Assembly (NCBI RefSeq): GCF_004004515.1
Contig: NZ_RXOL01000003.1
Coordinates: forward strand, 124,001-188,000
Length of the DNA stretch: 64,000 nucleotides
Source: Croceicoccus ponticola
GTDB lineage: Bacteria > Pseudomonadota > Alphaproteobacteria > Sphingomonadales > Sphingomonadaceae
Reading direction: 5' to 3'
Positions 9,150 through 18,339 of this stretch are shown here, one piece after another. Within the stretch, counting starts at the first letter, position 1. The number at the start of each line of letters is the position of its first letter. Below the pieces are notes generated by a model. It was not told the origin of the DNA. It ran no database searches and saw only the letters and a list, made by a program, of their open reading frames with translations. A program made the translations under genes and the position numbers.

Positions 9150-9494
9150 TCAAAGGATTTCGTGGACCTTCTCCTGCGGTCGGCAAAGCCGCACGCCCTT
9201 GTCGGTTTCGACAAGCGGTCGTTCGATTAGTATCGGCTCTGCCGCCATGGCGGAAAGCACGGTGGCATCGTCGGCATCGGGCAGGCCGCGTTCTTCGGCA
9301 TCGGTGCCGCGGGTGCGCAATCCCTGCTGCGGCGTCAGCCCCGCATCCTTGTAAAGCTGAGCCAGCTTGGCAGCGGTCGGCGGCGTTTTGAGGTATTCGA
9401 TAACCTCGACCTCGACGCCCGGCGTTTCCTCAAGGATTGCCAGCGTCTTGCGCGATGTGCCGCACTTCGGATTGTGCCAGATGGTGGCTTTCAT
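9150..9494 (-). CDS. arsC: ArsC/Spx-family protein, putative arsenate reductase (glutaredoxin type)
   Basis: A 114-aa thioredoxin-fold protein with the active site HNPKCGTSRKTL (Cys near residue 11) and the Arg/Pro loop in EPILIERPLV expected for ArsC, which reduces arsenate with glutathione and glutaredoxin. The upstream open frame to 9707 is not coding: it overlaps the 2Fe-2S gene in another frame. There is no arsenic efflux or ArsR gene beside it, so a role as a YffB- or Spx-like protein of unknown substrate is also possible. Confidence 0.82.
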   Translation of the reverse strand: MKATIWHNPKCGTSRKTLAILEETPGVEVEVIEYLKTPPTAAKLAQLYKDAGLTPQQGLRTRGTDAEERGLPDADDATVLSAMAAEPILIERPLVETDKGVRLCRPQEKVHEIL

Positions 9495-9510
9495 AGCTCG
9501 CTCTCCGTCT

Positions 9511-10071
9511 TCAATCTTCGGTCTTGGCGGGTTCTGGCTCAGCCTCGAGCGCGGGTACGTCGAGAGCGGCCTGCGCGGGGTCGAGACCCGGCACCGGCAA
9601 GCTGTCCAGCCGTTCGCGGCTGCGGATCGCCCGGCCTGCGCGTTCGATCGCGCGCACGATGCGGGGACCCGCGCCGCATGGGCACAAATTGGGGATGGCC
9701 GCTGCAATCTCGTCCCGGTTGGCGCGCGGGTTCTTGGCTAGCAAGGCCGCGCCCGCCATCACGAAACCGGGGGTGCAGAACCCGCACTGGATCGCGCCTT
9801 CGGCCACCATCGCCTGCTGCAAGGGGTGCGACCGGTCGCCGGACAAGGCCTCGATCGTGGTGACATATCGCCCCTCAACCTCGGCCAAGGTGACAAGGCA
9901 TGAACGAATGCCTTCGCCGTCGATGATGACGGTACAGGCACCGCAATCGCCGTTGCCACAGCCGTATTTCGCGCCCGTCAGGTTCGCCGCATCGCGCAGC
10001 GCCCACAACAGCGGGGTATCGCCATCCATGAGGAAGTGCACGGGGCGGTCGTTGACGGTAAGGCGGGTCAT
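9511..10071 (-). CDS. iorA: (2Fe-2S)-binding small subunit of a molybdenum hydroxylase (IorA-like)
   Basis: A 186-aa electron-transfer subunit of the xanthine-oxidase family. The plant-ferredoxin-type cluster is bound by Cys in YGCGNGDCGACTV and the following C near 58. The second all-helical cluster domain has CGFCTPG near 97 and NLCPCGAG near 130. A 35-residue acidic, Pro-rich tail follows. It resembles the alpha subunit of isoquinoline 1-oxidoreductase. Such subunits pair with a large molybdopterin subunit; none is adjacent, but an IorB-like one lies at 30630-33050. The actual substrate is unknown. Confidence 0.85.
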   Translation of the reverse strand: MTRLTVNDRPVHFLMDGDTPLLWALRDAANLTGAKYGCGNGDCGACTVIIDGEGIRSCLVTLAEVEGRYVTTIEALSGDRSHPLQQAMVAEGAIQCGFCTPGFVMAGAALLAKNPRANRDEIAAAIPNLCPCGAGPRIVRAIERAGRAIRSRERLDSLPVPGLDPAQAALDVPALEAEPEPAKTED

Positions 10072-10094
10072 CGCGGGCGCTGTCTAGGGCAAGC

Positions 10095-10703
10095 TCAGGA
10101 AGCCAGCAATCCCCGTGCGACGAGGTCTGCTTCGAGCGCGTCGGCATTTTGGAAATGATGGACCTGCCAGCCAACGTCGGCGGCGGCTGCGATATTGGCG
10201 GCATTGTCGTCCACGAACAGCGTCGTGGCCGGATCGATGCCAAAGCGTTCCTGTGCCAGATCGAAGATCGCGCGACCCGGTTTCGCCAGCTTTTCCGTGC
10301 CCGAAACGACAATGTCGCGGAACCGGTCGAAAATCGGCTGGGTCCGGCGGAACGGCAGCCAGAAGGCGTCGGCGAAATTGGTGATGGCAAACAGCGGCAC
10401 GCCCGCTTCGTCCAGCCGTTCGACCAGTTCGAGACTGCCGGGCACGGGGCCGGGAATCGATTCGTTGAAGCGGGTAGCGTACGCTTCGATCAGATGGGCG
10501 TGGTCGGGAAAGGCCTGCTGCTTTTCGGCGACCATGTCCTGAAGGTCGCGGCCCGCATCATGTTCGAAATGCCACGCTTCGGTGACAACGTTCGACACGA
10601 ACCATTCCAGCTCCTGCGGATCGTCGATCAGCTTGCCGAACAGGTGCCTGAGGTCCCAGCGATAGAGGACGCGGCCCACGTCGAAGACAACGGTATCGAT
10701 CAT
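10095..10703 (-). CDS. HAD-superfamily hydrolase
   Basis: A 202-aa haloacid-dehalogenase-like phosphatase. Motif I is VVFDVGRVLY (nucleophile Asp near residue 7), motif II AITNF, motif III the Lys in KLAKPG, motif IV FVDDN. Of two tandem ATGs (10706 and 10703) the second is preferred because it lies five bases after GGAGG. The cap is small and helical, as in YihX-like sugar phosphatases or haloacid dehalogenases. The substrate is not predictable. Confidence 0.85.
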   Translation of the reverse strand: MIDTVVFDVGRVLYRWDLRHLFGKLIDDPQELEWFVSNVVTEAWHFEHDAGRDLQDMVAEKQQAFPDHAHLIEAYATRFNESIPGPVPGSLELVERLDEAGVPLFAITNFADAFWLPFRRTQPIFDRFRDIVVSGTEKLAKPGRAIFDLAQERFGIDPATTLFVDDNAANIAAAADVGWQVHHFQNADALEADLVARGLLAS

Positions 10704-10720
10704 CATGCCCTCCAACGCGA

Positions 10721-10788
10721 AAACGCCGCGCCGGTTACCCGGGCGGCGCTTATGCTCAAAAGCGGAACGGGCGCCGCGAGCGGCGCCC
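10721..10788 (-). terminator. Hairpins downstream of rpmJ
   Basis: Reading on the minus strand after the rpmJ stop there is first a strong GC stem (GGGCGCCG and CGGCGCCC around CGAG, 10769-10788). A second hairpin follows, with CGCCGC and GCGGCG arms and then TTTT (10721-10749). The second has the shape of an intrinsic terminator that could also separate rpmJ from the HAD gene. Confidence 0.35.
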
Positions 10789-10808
10789 CGATTCAGCTTC
10801 GGGCCGAA

Positions 10809-10934
10809 TCAGCCCTGACGCGCTTTGAAGCGACGGTTCGTCTTGTTGATGACGTAAGTGCGGCCACGACGGCGGATCACGCGGTTGTCGCGGTGGCGGT
10901 TCTTGAGCGACTTGAGGCTGTTGCGAATTTTCAT
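10809..10934 (-). CDS. rpmJ: 50S ribosomal protein L36, zinc-free type
   Basis: A 41-aa, very basic protein starting [11 protein letters not shown] and ending RFKARQG. It contains no cysteine, so it is the zinc-independent L36 form (YkgO-like), lacking the usual CXXC...H zinc site. L36 binds 23S rRNA near the base of the large subunit. It stands alone rather than in the ribosomal-protein operon, as is usual for this type in alphaproteobacteria. A good promoter candidate (TTGACT-N17-TAACGG) lies about 80 bases upstream. Confidence 0.95.
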   Translation of the reverse strand: MKIRNSLKSLKNRHRDNRVIRRRGRTYVINKTNRRFKARQG

Positions 10935-11013
10935 CTGTCTGATCCGTCGGTAAATCGTGGGTATCGGGCAGCAATCGCCAGATGGCGCGCATCCCGTCAA
11001 AATCAAGGCTGGG

Positions 11014-11042
11014 CCGTTAGGGCGCTGCCCCGACCGAGTCAA
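11014..11042 (-). promoter_or_regulatory. rpmJ promoter candidate
   Basis: On the minus strand TTGACT (11042-11037) and TAACGG (11019-11014) are 17 bases apart. The same two hexamers with the same spacing precede rpmH at 49875-49903, which strengthens both calls. Only the first five bases separate the -35 box from the end of galE. Confidence 0.45.
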
Positions 11043-11047
11043 GCGTT

Positions 11048-12061
11048 TCAGGCCGGATCGCCCCCCTTGGCGCGAATTCCCGTAAGCTTTTTTTCCCATG
11101 CCAGCGCATGGCCGATGATCTCTTCCAGATCGGCATGGCGCGGCTGCCACGGGACGGTCGCCATGATGCGGCTGTTGTCGGAAACCAGACTGGGGACATC
11201 GCCCGGACGGCGCGGTTCGGTCCGGCGCGGGACCGGCTGCCCCACCACGCGATCCACGGCGTCCAACACTTCCAGCACCGAAAACCCCCGGCCATACCCG
11301 GCGTTCATCGTCAGGCTGCGATCGGGCCGTTCGATCAAAGCCTCCAACGCCAGCACGTGCGCTTCGGCAAGGTCGGACACGTGGATATAGTCGCGCACGC
11401 CGGTACCGTCGGGCGTCGCATAATCGTCGCCGAACACCGCGACCCCGTGCCGCTTTCCCAACGCCGCCTCGACCGCGACCTTGATCAGATGCGTCGCGCC
11501 CGCCGTCGACTGCCCGGACCGTGCGCGCGGGTCCGCACCCGCCACGTTGAAGTAACGCAGGACGCAATGGTTCATCGGGTGCGCCCGGCTGACATCGGCA
11601 AGGATGCGCTCGGTCATCAGTTTGCTCATGCCATAGGGGTTCACCGGCACGAGCGGATCATCCTCCGTCAACGGCTTCAGGTCCGGTTCGCCATAGACGG
11701 TGGCGGTGGACGAAAAGATGAAATGAGCGATGCCGCCGTTGACCGCCGCTTCCATCAGTGTGCGGCTCTTGGCGGTGTTGTTCTCGTAATACTTCAGCGG
11801 GTTGTCGACCGATTCGGGCACGATGATCGATCCGGCGAAATGCAGGATCGCCTGCGTCCCTTGTTCGGCGAAGACGCGCGCCAGCAGATCGGCATCCGCG
11901 ATGTCGCCGCGATAAAGCGGTACGCCGTCGGGAATCGCCCATTCGAACCCGGTCGACAGGTTGTCGATCACCGCGACGGGCCAGCCGCGATCCTTCAGCG
12001 CGAGGACCGCGTGGCTGCCGATGTATCCCGCCCCGCCCGTGACCAGAACCGGTGCTTTCAT
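11048..12061 (-). CDS. galE: UDP-glucose 4-epimerase
   Basis: A 337-aa short-chain dehydrogenase/reductase that interconverts UDP-glucose and UDP-galactose with bound NAD. Seen: the nucleotide loop [11 protein letters not shown] at residues 6-16, the catalytic SSTATVYG near 120, the YGMSK pair near 145, [10 protein letters not shown] and [10 protein letters not shown]. Start ATG 12061 is chosen at [10 protein letters not shown], after an AAAGGGA ribosome binding site; the open frame extends 42 codons upstream without family likeness. No other galactose or Leloir gene is nearby, so a role in envelope polysaccharide supply is likely. Confidence 0.95.
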   Translation of the reverse strand: MKAPVLVTGGAGYIGSHAVLALKDRGWPVAVIDNLSTGFEWAIPDGVPLYRGDIADADLLARVFAEQGTQAILHFAGSIIVPESVDNPLKYYENNTAKSRTLMEAAVNGGIAHFIFSSTATVYGEPDLKPLTEDDPLVPVNPYGMSKLMTERILADVSRAHPMNHCVLRYFNVAGADPRARSGQSTAGATHLIKVAVEAALGKRHGVAVFGDDYATPDGTGVRDYIHVSDLAEAHVLALEALIERPDRSLTMNAGYGRGFSVLEVLDAVDRVVGQPVPRRTEPRRPGDVPSLVSDNSRIMATVPWQPRHADLEEIIGHALAWEKKLTGIRAKGGDPA

Positions 12062-12231
12062 GGCCTGCAAAATTCCCTTTCGACTGTGGATTGTCGTGTC
12101 AGGCCTAAACGCTTTGGCGCTCCGCGGTAAACCTTGGCCTGCTTCATCTGACCCCGCACCCTTGCTTTCGGGCACAGATTTCCCCATTTTTCAGAACAGT
12201 AGCGCCGAATCCTTCGGCCGGAGGCTTCATC

Positions 12232-12825
12232 ATGTCCGCAAGAATGCCCTTGATCGCAGCATTGGCGCTCACGCTTTCCGCCTGTGCCACGCCGCCCGGC
12301 CCGGTTCAGGTCACCCGTTTCAACGCGCCGGAAAAGGCATCGCTGCTGGGTCGCGGCGCGATCGCGATCGAAGCGGCACCGGGCATGGACGCCGATTCGC
12401 TCGAACTCGCCAGCTATCGTGCGGCTGTGGCGCGCGAACTGGTCAGGTTGGGTTATACCGAAGCCGCAACGGGCCAGGGCAGCCAGGTCGCCGAAGTGCG
12501 CCTGCGCCGCGGCGTGGTGCAGCCGGTGCGCGAAGGCGGGCCGGTCAGCGTCGGTGTCGGCGGTTCGACCGGCAGCTACGGTTCGGGCGTTGGCCTTGGC
12601 GTCGGCATCGATCTTTCAGGCAAGCCCATGGAACAGGTCATGACCGAACTGGCTGTCGTCATTCGCCAGCGCGTAACCGGCGAACCGATTTGGGAAGGCC
12701 GCGCCGAATTCGGCGTCAAGGCAGGCTCTCCGCTGGCCGAAACGCAATTGGCAGCGCCGCATCTGGCCGAAGCGCTGTTCGTCGATTTTCCCGGCAAGTC
12801 TGGTGAAACCTTTGAAGTGAAGTAA
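12232..12825 (+). CDS. DUF4136-like lipoprotein
   Basis: A 197-aa outer-envelope lipoprotein candidate with signal peptide and lipobox LTLSAC (Cys near residue 18). The mature domain resembles DUF4136 proteins. A Gly/Ser-rich stretch around residues 105-125 is likely a flexible loop in a beta structure. The function is unknown. It is followed 13 bases later by the carboxypeptidase gene on the same strand, so the two are probably an operon. It ends in TAA. Confidence 0.75.
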   Translation: MSARMPLIAALALTLSACATPPGPVQVTRFNAPEKASLLGRGAIAIEAAPGMDADSLELASYRAAVARELVRLGYTEAATGQGSQVAEVRLRRGVVQPVREGGPVSVGVGGSTGSYGSGVGLGVGIDLSGKPMEQVMTELAVVIRQRVTGEPIWEGRAEFGVKAGSPLAETQLAAPHLAEALFVDFPGKSGETFEVK

Positions 12826-12838
12826 GACCGCAAGACAC

Positions 12839-13978
12839 ATGGGCACCACGATTCGCATCGACTCCGCTTTCGATAGCGGCAACATCGAACTTGTCCGGGC
12901 GGACGGGGCCGAAGCCGTGCTGACGATCCGGAAAGACCGTGACAGCGATTTCTTTCAGTGGTTCCATTTCCGCGTCTCGGGCGCCGCCGGGCGACCGCTG
13001 GTGCTGAATATCACCGGCCTCAACCGCAGCGCCTATCCCGGCGGGTGGCCCGGCTATCGCGCCTGCGTTTCCGAAGACCGCCAACGCTGGTTGCGCGCGG
13101 ACAGCGATTGGGACGCAAGCCGCGACGACGGCACGCTGACGATCCGGTTCCGGCCTGCGGGCGATGTGGCATGGTTCGCCTATTTCGCGCCCTATTCGAT
13201 GGAACGGCACCACGATCTGGTCACCCGCATCGCGAACACGCCGGGGATGCGCCACCGCGTGTTGGGCCACAGCATCGAAGGGCAGCCGATCGACTGCCTC
13301 GAAACCGGAACGGGGCCCCGGCACGTCTGGCTTTATGCCCGGCAGCACCCGGGCGAATCGATGGCCGAATGGTGGATGGAAGGCGCGCTGGAAATGCTGG
13401 CCGATCCGGTCGCCGGGGGCTTGCGCGATGCGGCAACATTTCATCTCGTCCCCAACTGCAACCCCGACGGATCGCGTCGCGGTCACTTGCGCACCAACGC
13501 GCGGGGCGTGAACCTCAATCGCGAATGGCACGAACCGAGCACCGAAGCTTCGCCCGAAGTGCTCGCCATCCGCAATGCGATGGACGAAATCGGCGTTGAT
13601 TTCGCCATGGACGCCCACGGGGATGAGGCGATCCCCCACGTTTTCATCGCCGGGTTCGAAGGCATACCCGGCCTGACACCTGCACAGCTCGACGATTATC
13701 ACCGCTACCTCGCGTTATTGCTGGCCGCGACGCCCGATTTCCAGACGGCAAAGGGCTATCCCGTCTCCTCCCCGGGCAGGGGCAACCTGTCGATGTCTAC
13801 CAACCAGGTCGCGCATCGGTTTGGCTGCGCCGCAATGACGCTGGAAATGCCGTTCAAGGATCATGACGACGCACCAGATGCCGCCGCGGCGTGGAGCCCG
13901 GAACGGTCGAAGGCGCTGGGCCGCGCCTGCCTTACCGCGATCGGTGACTGGCTGGCGGGGCGCGATCCCCGCGGCTGA
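12839..13978 (+). CDS. M14-family zinc carboxypeptidase, cytosolic (CCP) type
   Basis: A 379-aa metallopeptidase with the N-terminal beta domain typical of cytosolic carboxypeptidases (residues 1-125) and a C-terminal M14 domain. Zinc ligands are seen in QHPGES (His, Glu) and MDAHGDE (His). Other marks are [21 protein letters not shown] and the catalytic Glu in TLEMPFKD. No signal peptide is present, so it should act in the cytoplasm. Eukaryotic relatives remove glutamate from tubulin; bacterial substrates are unknown. Confidence 0.88.
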   Translation: MGTTIRIDSAFDSGNIELVRADGAEAVLTIRKDRDSDFFQWFHFRVSGAAGRPLVLNITGLNRSAYPGGWPGYRACVSEDRQRWLRADSDWDASRDDGTLTIRFRPAGDVAWFAYFAPYSMERHHDLVTRIANTPGMRHRVLGHSIEGQPIDCLETGTGPRHVWLYARQHPGESMAEWWMEGALEMLADPVAGGLRDAATFHLVPNCNPDGSRRGHLRTNARGVNLNREWHEPSTEASPEVLAIRNAMDEIGVDFAMDAHGDEAIPHVFIAGFEGIPGLTPAQLDDYHRYLALLLAATPDFQTAKGYPVSSPGRGNLSMSTNQVAHRFGCAAMTLEMPFKDHDDAPDAAAAWSPERSKALGRACLTAIGDWLAGRDPRG

Positions 13979-14058
13979 CGCACCGACTTTCGCCATCGCA
14001 TTAGGCCGCAGATCGGTTCATTAAGAACTTGGTAGGAATTTGGGTCCATAAGGGATTC

Positions 14059-14196
14059 ATGGCTCAAAAAATCGCCCGCGCTGTAACCCATTCGATCAAC
14101 CATCGTGGTCAGACGATGTTGAATGCAGCCCGCTTTGCGATCGTCACCGGCTCGGCCCTCGCGGTCATCATGGCCGGTCCCGGGCTTCCTTTCTGA
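14059..14196 (+). CDS. 45-aa small protein with a C-terminal membrane segment
   Basis: A short frame of 45 codons, MAQKIARAVTHS... to ...GPGLPF. The first half is amphipathic and basic; the second (residues 24-40) is a hydrophobic stretch long enough to span or coat a membrane. AAGGG is placed four bases before the ATG. It lies alone between the carboxypeptidase and dapE genes. Nothing identifies its role; the ribosome binding site and codon pattern are the only support. Confidence 0.5.
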   Translation: MAQKIARAVTHSINHRGQTMLNAARFAIVTGSALAVIMAGPGLPF

Positions 14197-14288
14197 TCTG
14201 GCCATTCTGATCGGGTCTTCCGGTCTTGCCTAACTCTCTCGACATTTACGGTTTTGCAAGCGACGCCGCGCTGGGCTAACGCGCGGCC

Positions 14289-15461
14289 ATGTCCGTGACC
14301 CATTCTTCCGACAATTCGTCCCCCGACTCGGCCCGCTCGATGGCCCCGCTCGATCTGGCGCGCCGGCTGATCGCCTGTCCCAGCGTCACGCCCGCCACCG
14401 GCAGCGTGTTCGATGCGATGGAGGGAATGCTCGCACCGCTGGGCTTCGATGTCCTGCGCACGATCGACGGCGATGCCCCGGACGGTCCGGTCGAAAACCT
14501 GCTGGCCGTGCGCAAGGGACCCGAAGGTTCGCGGCATTTCGCATTTGCCGGGCATCTCGATGTCGTGCCGCCGGGCGAAGGCTGGACGAGCGAGGCGTTC
14601 GAGCCGGAAATCCGCGGGGACCTGCTGTACGGGCGCGGCGCGGTGGACATGAAGGGTTCGATCGCCTGCATGATCGCGGCGATGGCGGAATTGCCGACGG
14701 ACGCCGGAACGGTCAGCTTCATCATCACCGGCGACGAGGAAGGCCCCGCCCGCCATGGCACGGTCGCCTTGATGGAGCACATGGCCGCGCGCGGACTGAC
14801 GCCGGACCTGTGCCTTGTCGGCGAACCCACCAGCGTCAACCGGCTGGGCGACATGATGAAGATCGGTCGGCGCGGTTCGGTGAACATCTTCCTCGGCGTC
14901 GACGGTGTGCAGGGACACGTTGCCTATCCACACCTTGCCGACAATCCCGCGCCAAAGCTGGTGCGGATGCTGGCGGAACTTGATGCACTGGTGCTCGACG
15001 AAGGCACCGACTGGTTCCAGCCCTCCAACCTCGAAATAACCGAGATCCACATCGGCAACCCCGCGCACAACGTGATCCCGACCAAGGCGGAGGCGCGCGT
15101 CTCGATCCGCTTCAACGACCTGCATTCGGGCGAAAGCCTGTCGCGCATGGTGACCGAAGTCGCCAAAAAGCACGGCGGCTGGTCCAAACCGGTCATATCG
15201 GGCGAACCGTTCCTGACCGCCCCGGGCGCGTTTTCGACAATGCTGTCCGACGCCATCCGCGCCGAAACCGGCATCGAACCTGAACTGTCGACGAGCGGCG
15301 GGACGTCCGACGCCCGGTTCCTGAAAAACCTGTGCCCGGTCATCGAATTCGGCCTGAATAACGCCACGATGCACAAGCGGGACGAGGCGGTCGCCGTCGC
15401 CGATCTGGATGTGCTGGCCCGGATTTACCGGCGCGTGGCAGAGGCCGCGCTGGCCCAATAG
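14289..15461 (+). CDS. dapE: Succinyl-diaminopimelate desuccinylase
   Basis: A 390-aa M20-family zinc hydrolase that removes succinate from N-succinyl-LL-diaminopimelate in lysine and peptidoglycan precursor synthesis. Metal ligands and the catalytic Glu appear in FAGHLDVVPPG, YGRGAVDMKG and TGDEEGPA. The substrate-specific end TSGGTSDARFLK and GLNNATMHKRDE fits DapE rather than ArgE. dapB is 2.1 kb away on the other strand. Confidence 0.94.
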   Translation: MSVTHSSDNSSPDSARSMAPLDLARRLIACPSVTPATGSVFDAMEGMLAPLGFDVLRTIDGDAPDGPVENLLAVRKGPEGSRHFAFAGHLDVVPPGEGWTSEAFEPEIRGDLLYGRGAVDMKGSIACMIAAMAELPTDAGTVSFIITGDEEGPARHGTVALMEHMAARGLTPDLCLVGEPTSVNRLGDMMKIGRRGSVNIFLGVDGVQGHVAYPHLADNPAPKLVRMLAELDALVLDEGTDWFQPSNLEITEIHIGNPAHNVIPTKAEARVSIRFNDLHSGESLSRMVTEVAKKHGGWSKPVISGEPFLTAPGAFSTMLSDAIRAETGIEPELSTSGGTSDARFLKNLCPVIEFGLNNATMHKRDEAVAVADLDVLARIYRRVAEAALAQ

Positions 15462-15507
15462 TCTGGCAACGCTTGCGTAATGGAGCATCGCGCTGCCACA
15501 AGGCGCC

Positions 15508-16881
15508 ATGATCGATCAACAGCAGCCCGCCGCCGCTCACGCACCTGTCGCAGTTTCAGTGACCCCCGCCGCCGATAGCAGCGCGCACCACCGCCGACTG
15601 CAATGGCAGATCCTGATCGGCTTCATCGTCGGTCTGGTCGCCGGGCTGGTGGCCTATACTTTCGCGCCCGGCGCGCCTTGGGTGGATTTCGTCGTCACAT
15701 ACATCACCGGCCCGGTCGGCCAGATTTTCCTGCGCCTGCTGTTCATGCTGGTCATCCCGCTGCTTTTTGCCGCGCTTGTCGTCGGGATTGCCGAAATGGG
15801 CGAGATTCGGTCGTTGCGGCGCGTCGGCATCCGCACTCTCATCTATACCGTCATCGTGTCTTCCATCGCGGTCGTCATCTCGCTGGCGGCGGTGAATATC
15901 CTGCGCCCCGGCGATGGGGTGGACCGCGCCGCGGCGAACGATTTGCTGGCACAGGGCGCGGCAGGCGCTGCCAGCATTGTCGAAGCGTCGGCCGAATCGA
16001 AGGCCGGGGTAGAGCAAGTGCTGGCGATCGTGCCCAGCAACATCGTCACGGCGATGAGCGAAAACGACATTCTGGCAGTCATGTTCTTCGCGCTGTTCTT
16101 CGGCATCGGACTGCTTCTGGTGCAAACGCCGCGCACCGCCATGCTGAAATCCGCGATAGAGGGCGTCTTTGAAGTGGCGATGCGCCTTATCGGGCTGGTC
16201 ATCCGCCTCGCGCCGATCGCGATCTTCTGTTTCATGTTCAACCTGTCGGCGCAGTTCGGCTGGGATCTTCTGGCCAAGCTGGCGGCGTTTGTCGGTGTCG
16301 TGCTGCTCGCGCTGGGCATCCAGATGTTCGGCGTCTTCCCGCTCCTGCTCAAATTCCTCGCCCGCAAAAGCCCCGTCGCGTTCTTCCGCGAGACGCGCGA
16401 GGCAAGCGTCATGGCGTTTTCGACCGCCAGTTCGAATGCCACGCTGCCCACCGCGTTGCGGGTCGCCGAAAACGAACTGCGCCTGCCGCCGCGCATCTCC
16501 CGCTTCGTGCTCACCATCGGCGCGACGGCCAATCAGAACGGCACCGCGATGTTCGAAGGGGTCACGGTCCTGTTCCTCGCCCAGTTCTTCGGGGTCGAGC
16601 TCGATCTGGGGCAGCAGGCCTTCGTCATGCTGATCTGCATTCTTGCCGGCATCGGCACCGCGGGCGTGCCTGGCGGGTCGCTGCCGGTGATCGCGCTGAT
16701 CATGGGCGGGGTCGGCGTCCCGCCCGAAGGGATCGGGCTGATCCTGGGCGTCGACCGCTTCCTCGACATGTGCCGAACCACACTGAACGTCGTGGGCGAT
16801 CTGGTCGCCGCCACCGTGATCAGCGCCGGCGCCGGGGCAGAAGAAACGGAGCCTGCGGCAGGAGCGTATCTGGCCGTCTAG
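15508..16881 (+). CDS. Dicarboxylate/amino acid:cation symporter (DAACS family)
   Basis: A 457-aa secondary transporter with about eight helices and two re-entrant loops, like GltP or DctA. Signatures: STASSNATLPTAL (serine-rich hairpin), IGATANQNGTAMFEG and GGVGVPPEGIGLILGVDRFLDMCRT, quoted in part. It should import C4-dicarboxylates or glutamate/aspartate with protons or sodium. An N-terminal soluble tail of about 28 residues precedes the first helix. Start ATG 15508 is 46 bases after dapE. Confidence 0.9.
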   Translation: MIDQQQPAAAHAPVAVSVTPAADSSAHHRRLQWQILIGFIVGLVAGLVAYTFAPGAPWVDFVVTYITGPVGQIFLRLLFMLVIPLLFAALVVGIAEMGEIRSLRRVGIRTLIYTVIVSSIAVVISLAAVNILRPGDGVDRAAANDLLAQGAAGAASIVEASAESKAGVEQVLAIVPSNIVTAMSENDILAVMFFALFFGIGLLLVQTPRTAMLKSAIEGVFEVAMRLIGLVIRLAPIAIFCFMFNLSAQFGWDLLAKLAAFVGVVLLALGIQMFGVFPLLLKFLARKSPVAFFRETREASVMAFSTASSNATLPTALRVAENELRLPPRISRFVLTIGATANQNGTAMFEGVTVLFLAQFFGVELDLGQQAFVMLICILAGIGTAGVPGGSLPVIALIMGGVGVPPEGIGLILGVDRFLDMCRTTLNVVGDLVAATVISAGAGAEETEPAAGAYLAV

Positions 16882-16896
16882 GAGCGCGCTTCCGGC

Positions 16897-17550
16897 TCAG
16901 ACGCGGCCCTTCGGCTTCTCCAGCACCTTCTTTTTAAAGCTGCACAGGTCCACGACCGGACAGCGCCAGCATTCGGGCGTCCGCGCCTTGCAGACGTAAC
17001 GCCCGTGCAGGATCAGCCAGTGATGCGCGCCCAGACGGAATGGCGCGGGCACCCGTTTTTCCAGCTTGGCCTCGACCTGTTCAGGCGTCTTGCCCTTGGC
17101 TAGGCCGGTGCGGTTGCCGACGCGAAAGATGTGGGTGTCGACCGCGAATGTTTCCTGCCCGAACCAGCAGTTGAGCACCACGTTCGCCGTTTTTCGTCCG
17201 ACGCCGGGCAACTTGACCAGTTCCTCGCGGCTGTCCGGCACTTTGCCGCCGTATTCGTCGACCAGCAACCGCGACAGCGCGATCACGTTCTTGGCCTTGG
17301 AATTGAACAGGCCGATCGTCTTGATATGTTCGCGCAGCCCTTCTTCGCCCAGTTCTAACATCTGCTGCGGGGTCTTCACCTTAGCGAACAGCGCACGCGT
17401 CGCCTTGTTTACGCCGACATCGGTCGCCTGCGCCGACAGCGCCACCGCGACGACAAGCTGATAGGCGTTGCCGTATTCCAGCTCGGTCTGCGGGTCGGGG
17501 TTATCCTCTGCCAACAGGCGGAAGAATTCGAATATCTGATCTTTGGTCAT
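16897..17550 (-). CDS. nth: Endonuclease III
   Basis: A 217-aa base-excision-repair DNA glycosylase/AP lyase for oxidised pyrimidines. The helix-hairpin-helix LPGVGRKTA holds the catalytic Lys, the Asp lies in FAVDTHIFR, and the C-terminal 4Fe-4S loop has the C-X6-C-X2-C-X5-C pattern (CKARTPECWRCPVVDLC). It lies 20 bases downstream of dapB on the same strand and is probably co-transcribed with it. Confidence 0.96.
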   Translation of the reverse strand: MTKDQIFEFFRLLAEDNPDPQTELEYGNAYQLVVAVALSAQATDVGVNKATRALFAKVKTPQQMLELGEEGLREHIKTIGLFNSKAKNVIALSRLLVDEYGGKVPDSREELVKLPGVGRKTANVVLNCWFGQETFAVDTHIFRVGNRTGLAKGKTPEQVEAKLEKRVPAPFRLGAHHWLILHGRYVCKARTPECWRCPVVDLCSFKKKVLEKPKGRV

Positions 17551-17570
17551 GGCCTTGGGGCTACCGGCAC

Positions 17571-18302
17571 CTACAGCCCCAGCACCTGCGGCATGGTATA
17601 ACGGCCCGGCGCCTTCCCGATCAGCCAGCCCAGCCCCTTCACCGCGCCGCGTGCGAAGATCATGCGGTTTTCGGCCAGATGCGTCATGGCGATGCGTTCT
17701 TCAGGTCCTGCGAAATAGACAGTGTGCTCGCCCGCCACGGTGCCGCCGCGAAGCGATGCGAAACCGATCGCGCCGTCCGCGCGCTTGCCGGTAATGCCGT
17801 CGCGGCCGCGCTCGCTGTGCCCGGCAAGGTCGATGCCGCGGCCCTGCGCCGCAGCCTCTCCCAAAAGTAGCGCGGTACCCGATGGCGCGTCGACTTTCAT
17901 GCGGTGATGCATCTCGACGATCTCGATATCCCAATCGTCGCCCAGCCGGGCAGCCGCCTCGCGCACCAAGTGCGCCAGCATTGTCACGCCAAGCGAGGTA
18001 TTGCCGGTCTGCAGGACCGCGATCCGGTTTGCCGCGCGGTCGATGGCTGCGTGCTGCTCCGCCTCCAGCCCCGTCGTGCCGATCAATACCGGGATGCCCG
18101 CAGCTATTGCCGAGTCCAGTGTCGCCTGAAGCGCGAGGGGAGAGGAGAAATCGACCAGTGCGTCGCTTTTGGCCGCAAGCTGCGCGATATCGCCGTGCCC
18201 GCGATCGACGCCGCCTGCAACATCGTGCCCTGATGCCTCGATCGCCTGCGCCAGCGCGTGGCCCATGCGCCCTTCCGATCCGACGATTCCGATGCGTGCC
18301 AT
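17571..18302 (-). CDS. dapB: 4-hydroxy-tetrahydrodipicolinate reductase
   Basis: A 243-aa NAD(P)H enzyme of the diaminopimelate/lysine pathway. The Rossmann loop is GIVGSEGRMG at residues 4-13; the catalytic segment IVEMHHRMKVDAPSGTA near 130 and the C-terminal GLGWLIGKAPGRYTM are family marks. It is transcribed divergently from the sirtuin gene, with 37 bases between the two starts. Confidence 0.96.
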   Translation of the reverse strand: MARIGIVGSEGRMGHALAQAIEASGHDVAGGVDRGHGDIAQLAAKSDALVDFSSPLALQATLDSAIAAGIPVLIGTTGLEAEQHAAIDRAANRIAVLQTGNTSLGVTMLAHLVREAAARLGDDWDIEIVEMHHRMKVDAPSGTALLLGEAAAQGRGIDLAGHSERGRDGITGKRADGAIGFASLRGGTVAGEHTVYFAGPEERIAMTHLAENRMIFARGAVKGLGWLIGKAPGRYTMPQVLGL

Positions 18303-18339
18303 GTCGTGCTGCCTTTACCCTTCCATTCGGGCGTGCTTC

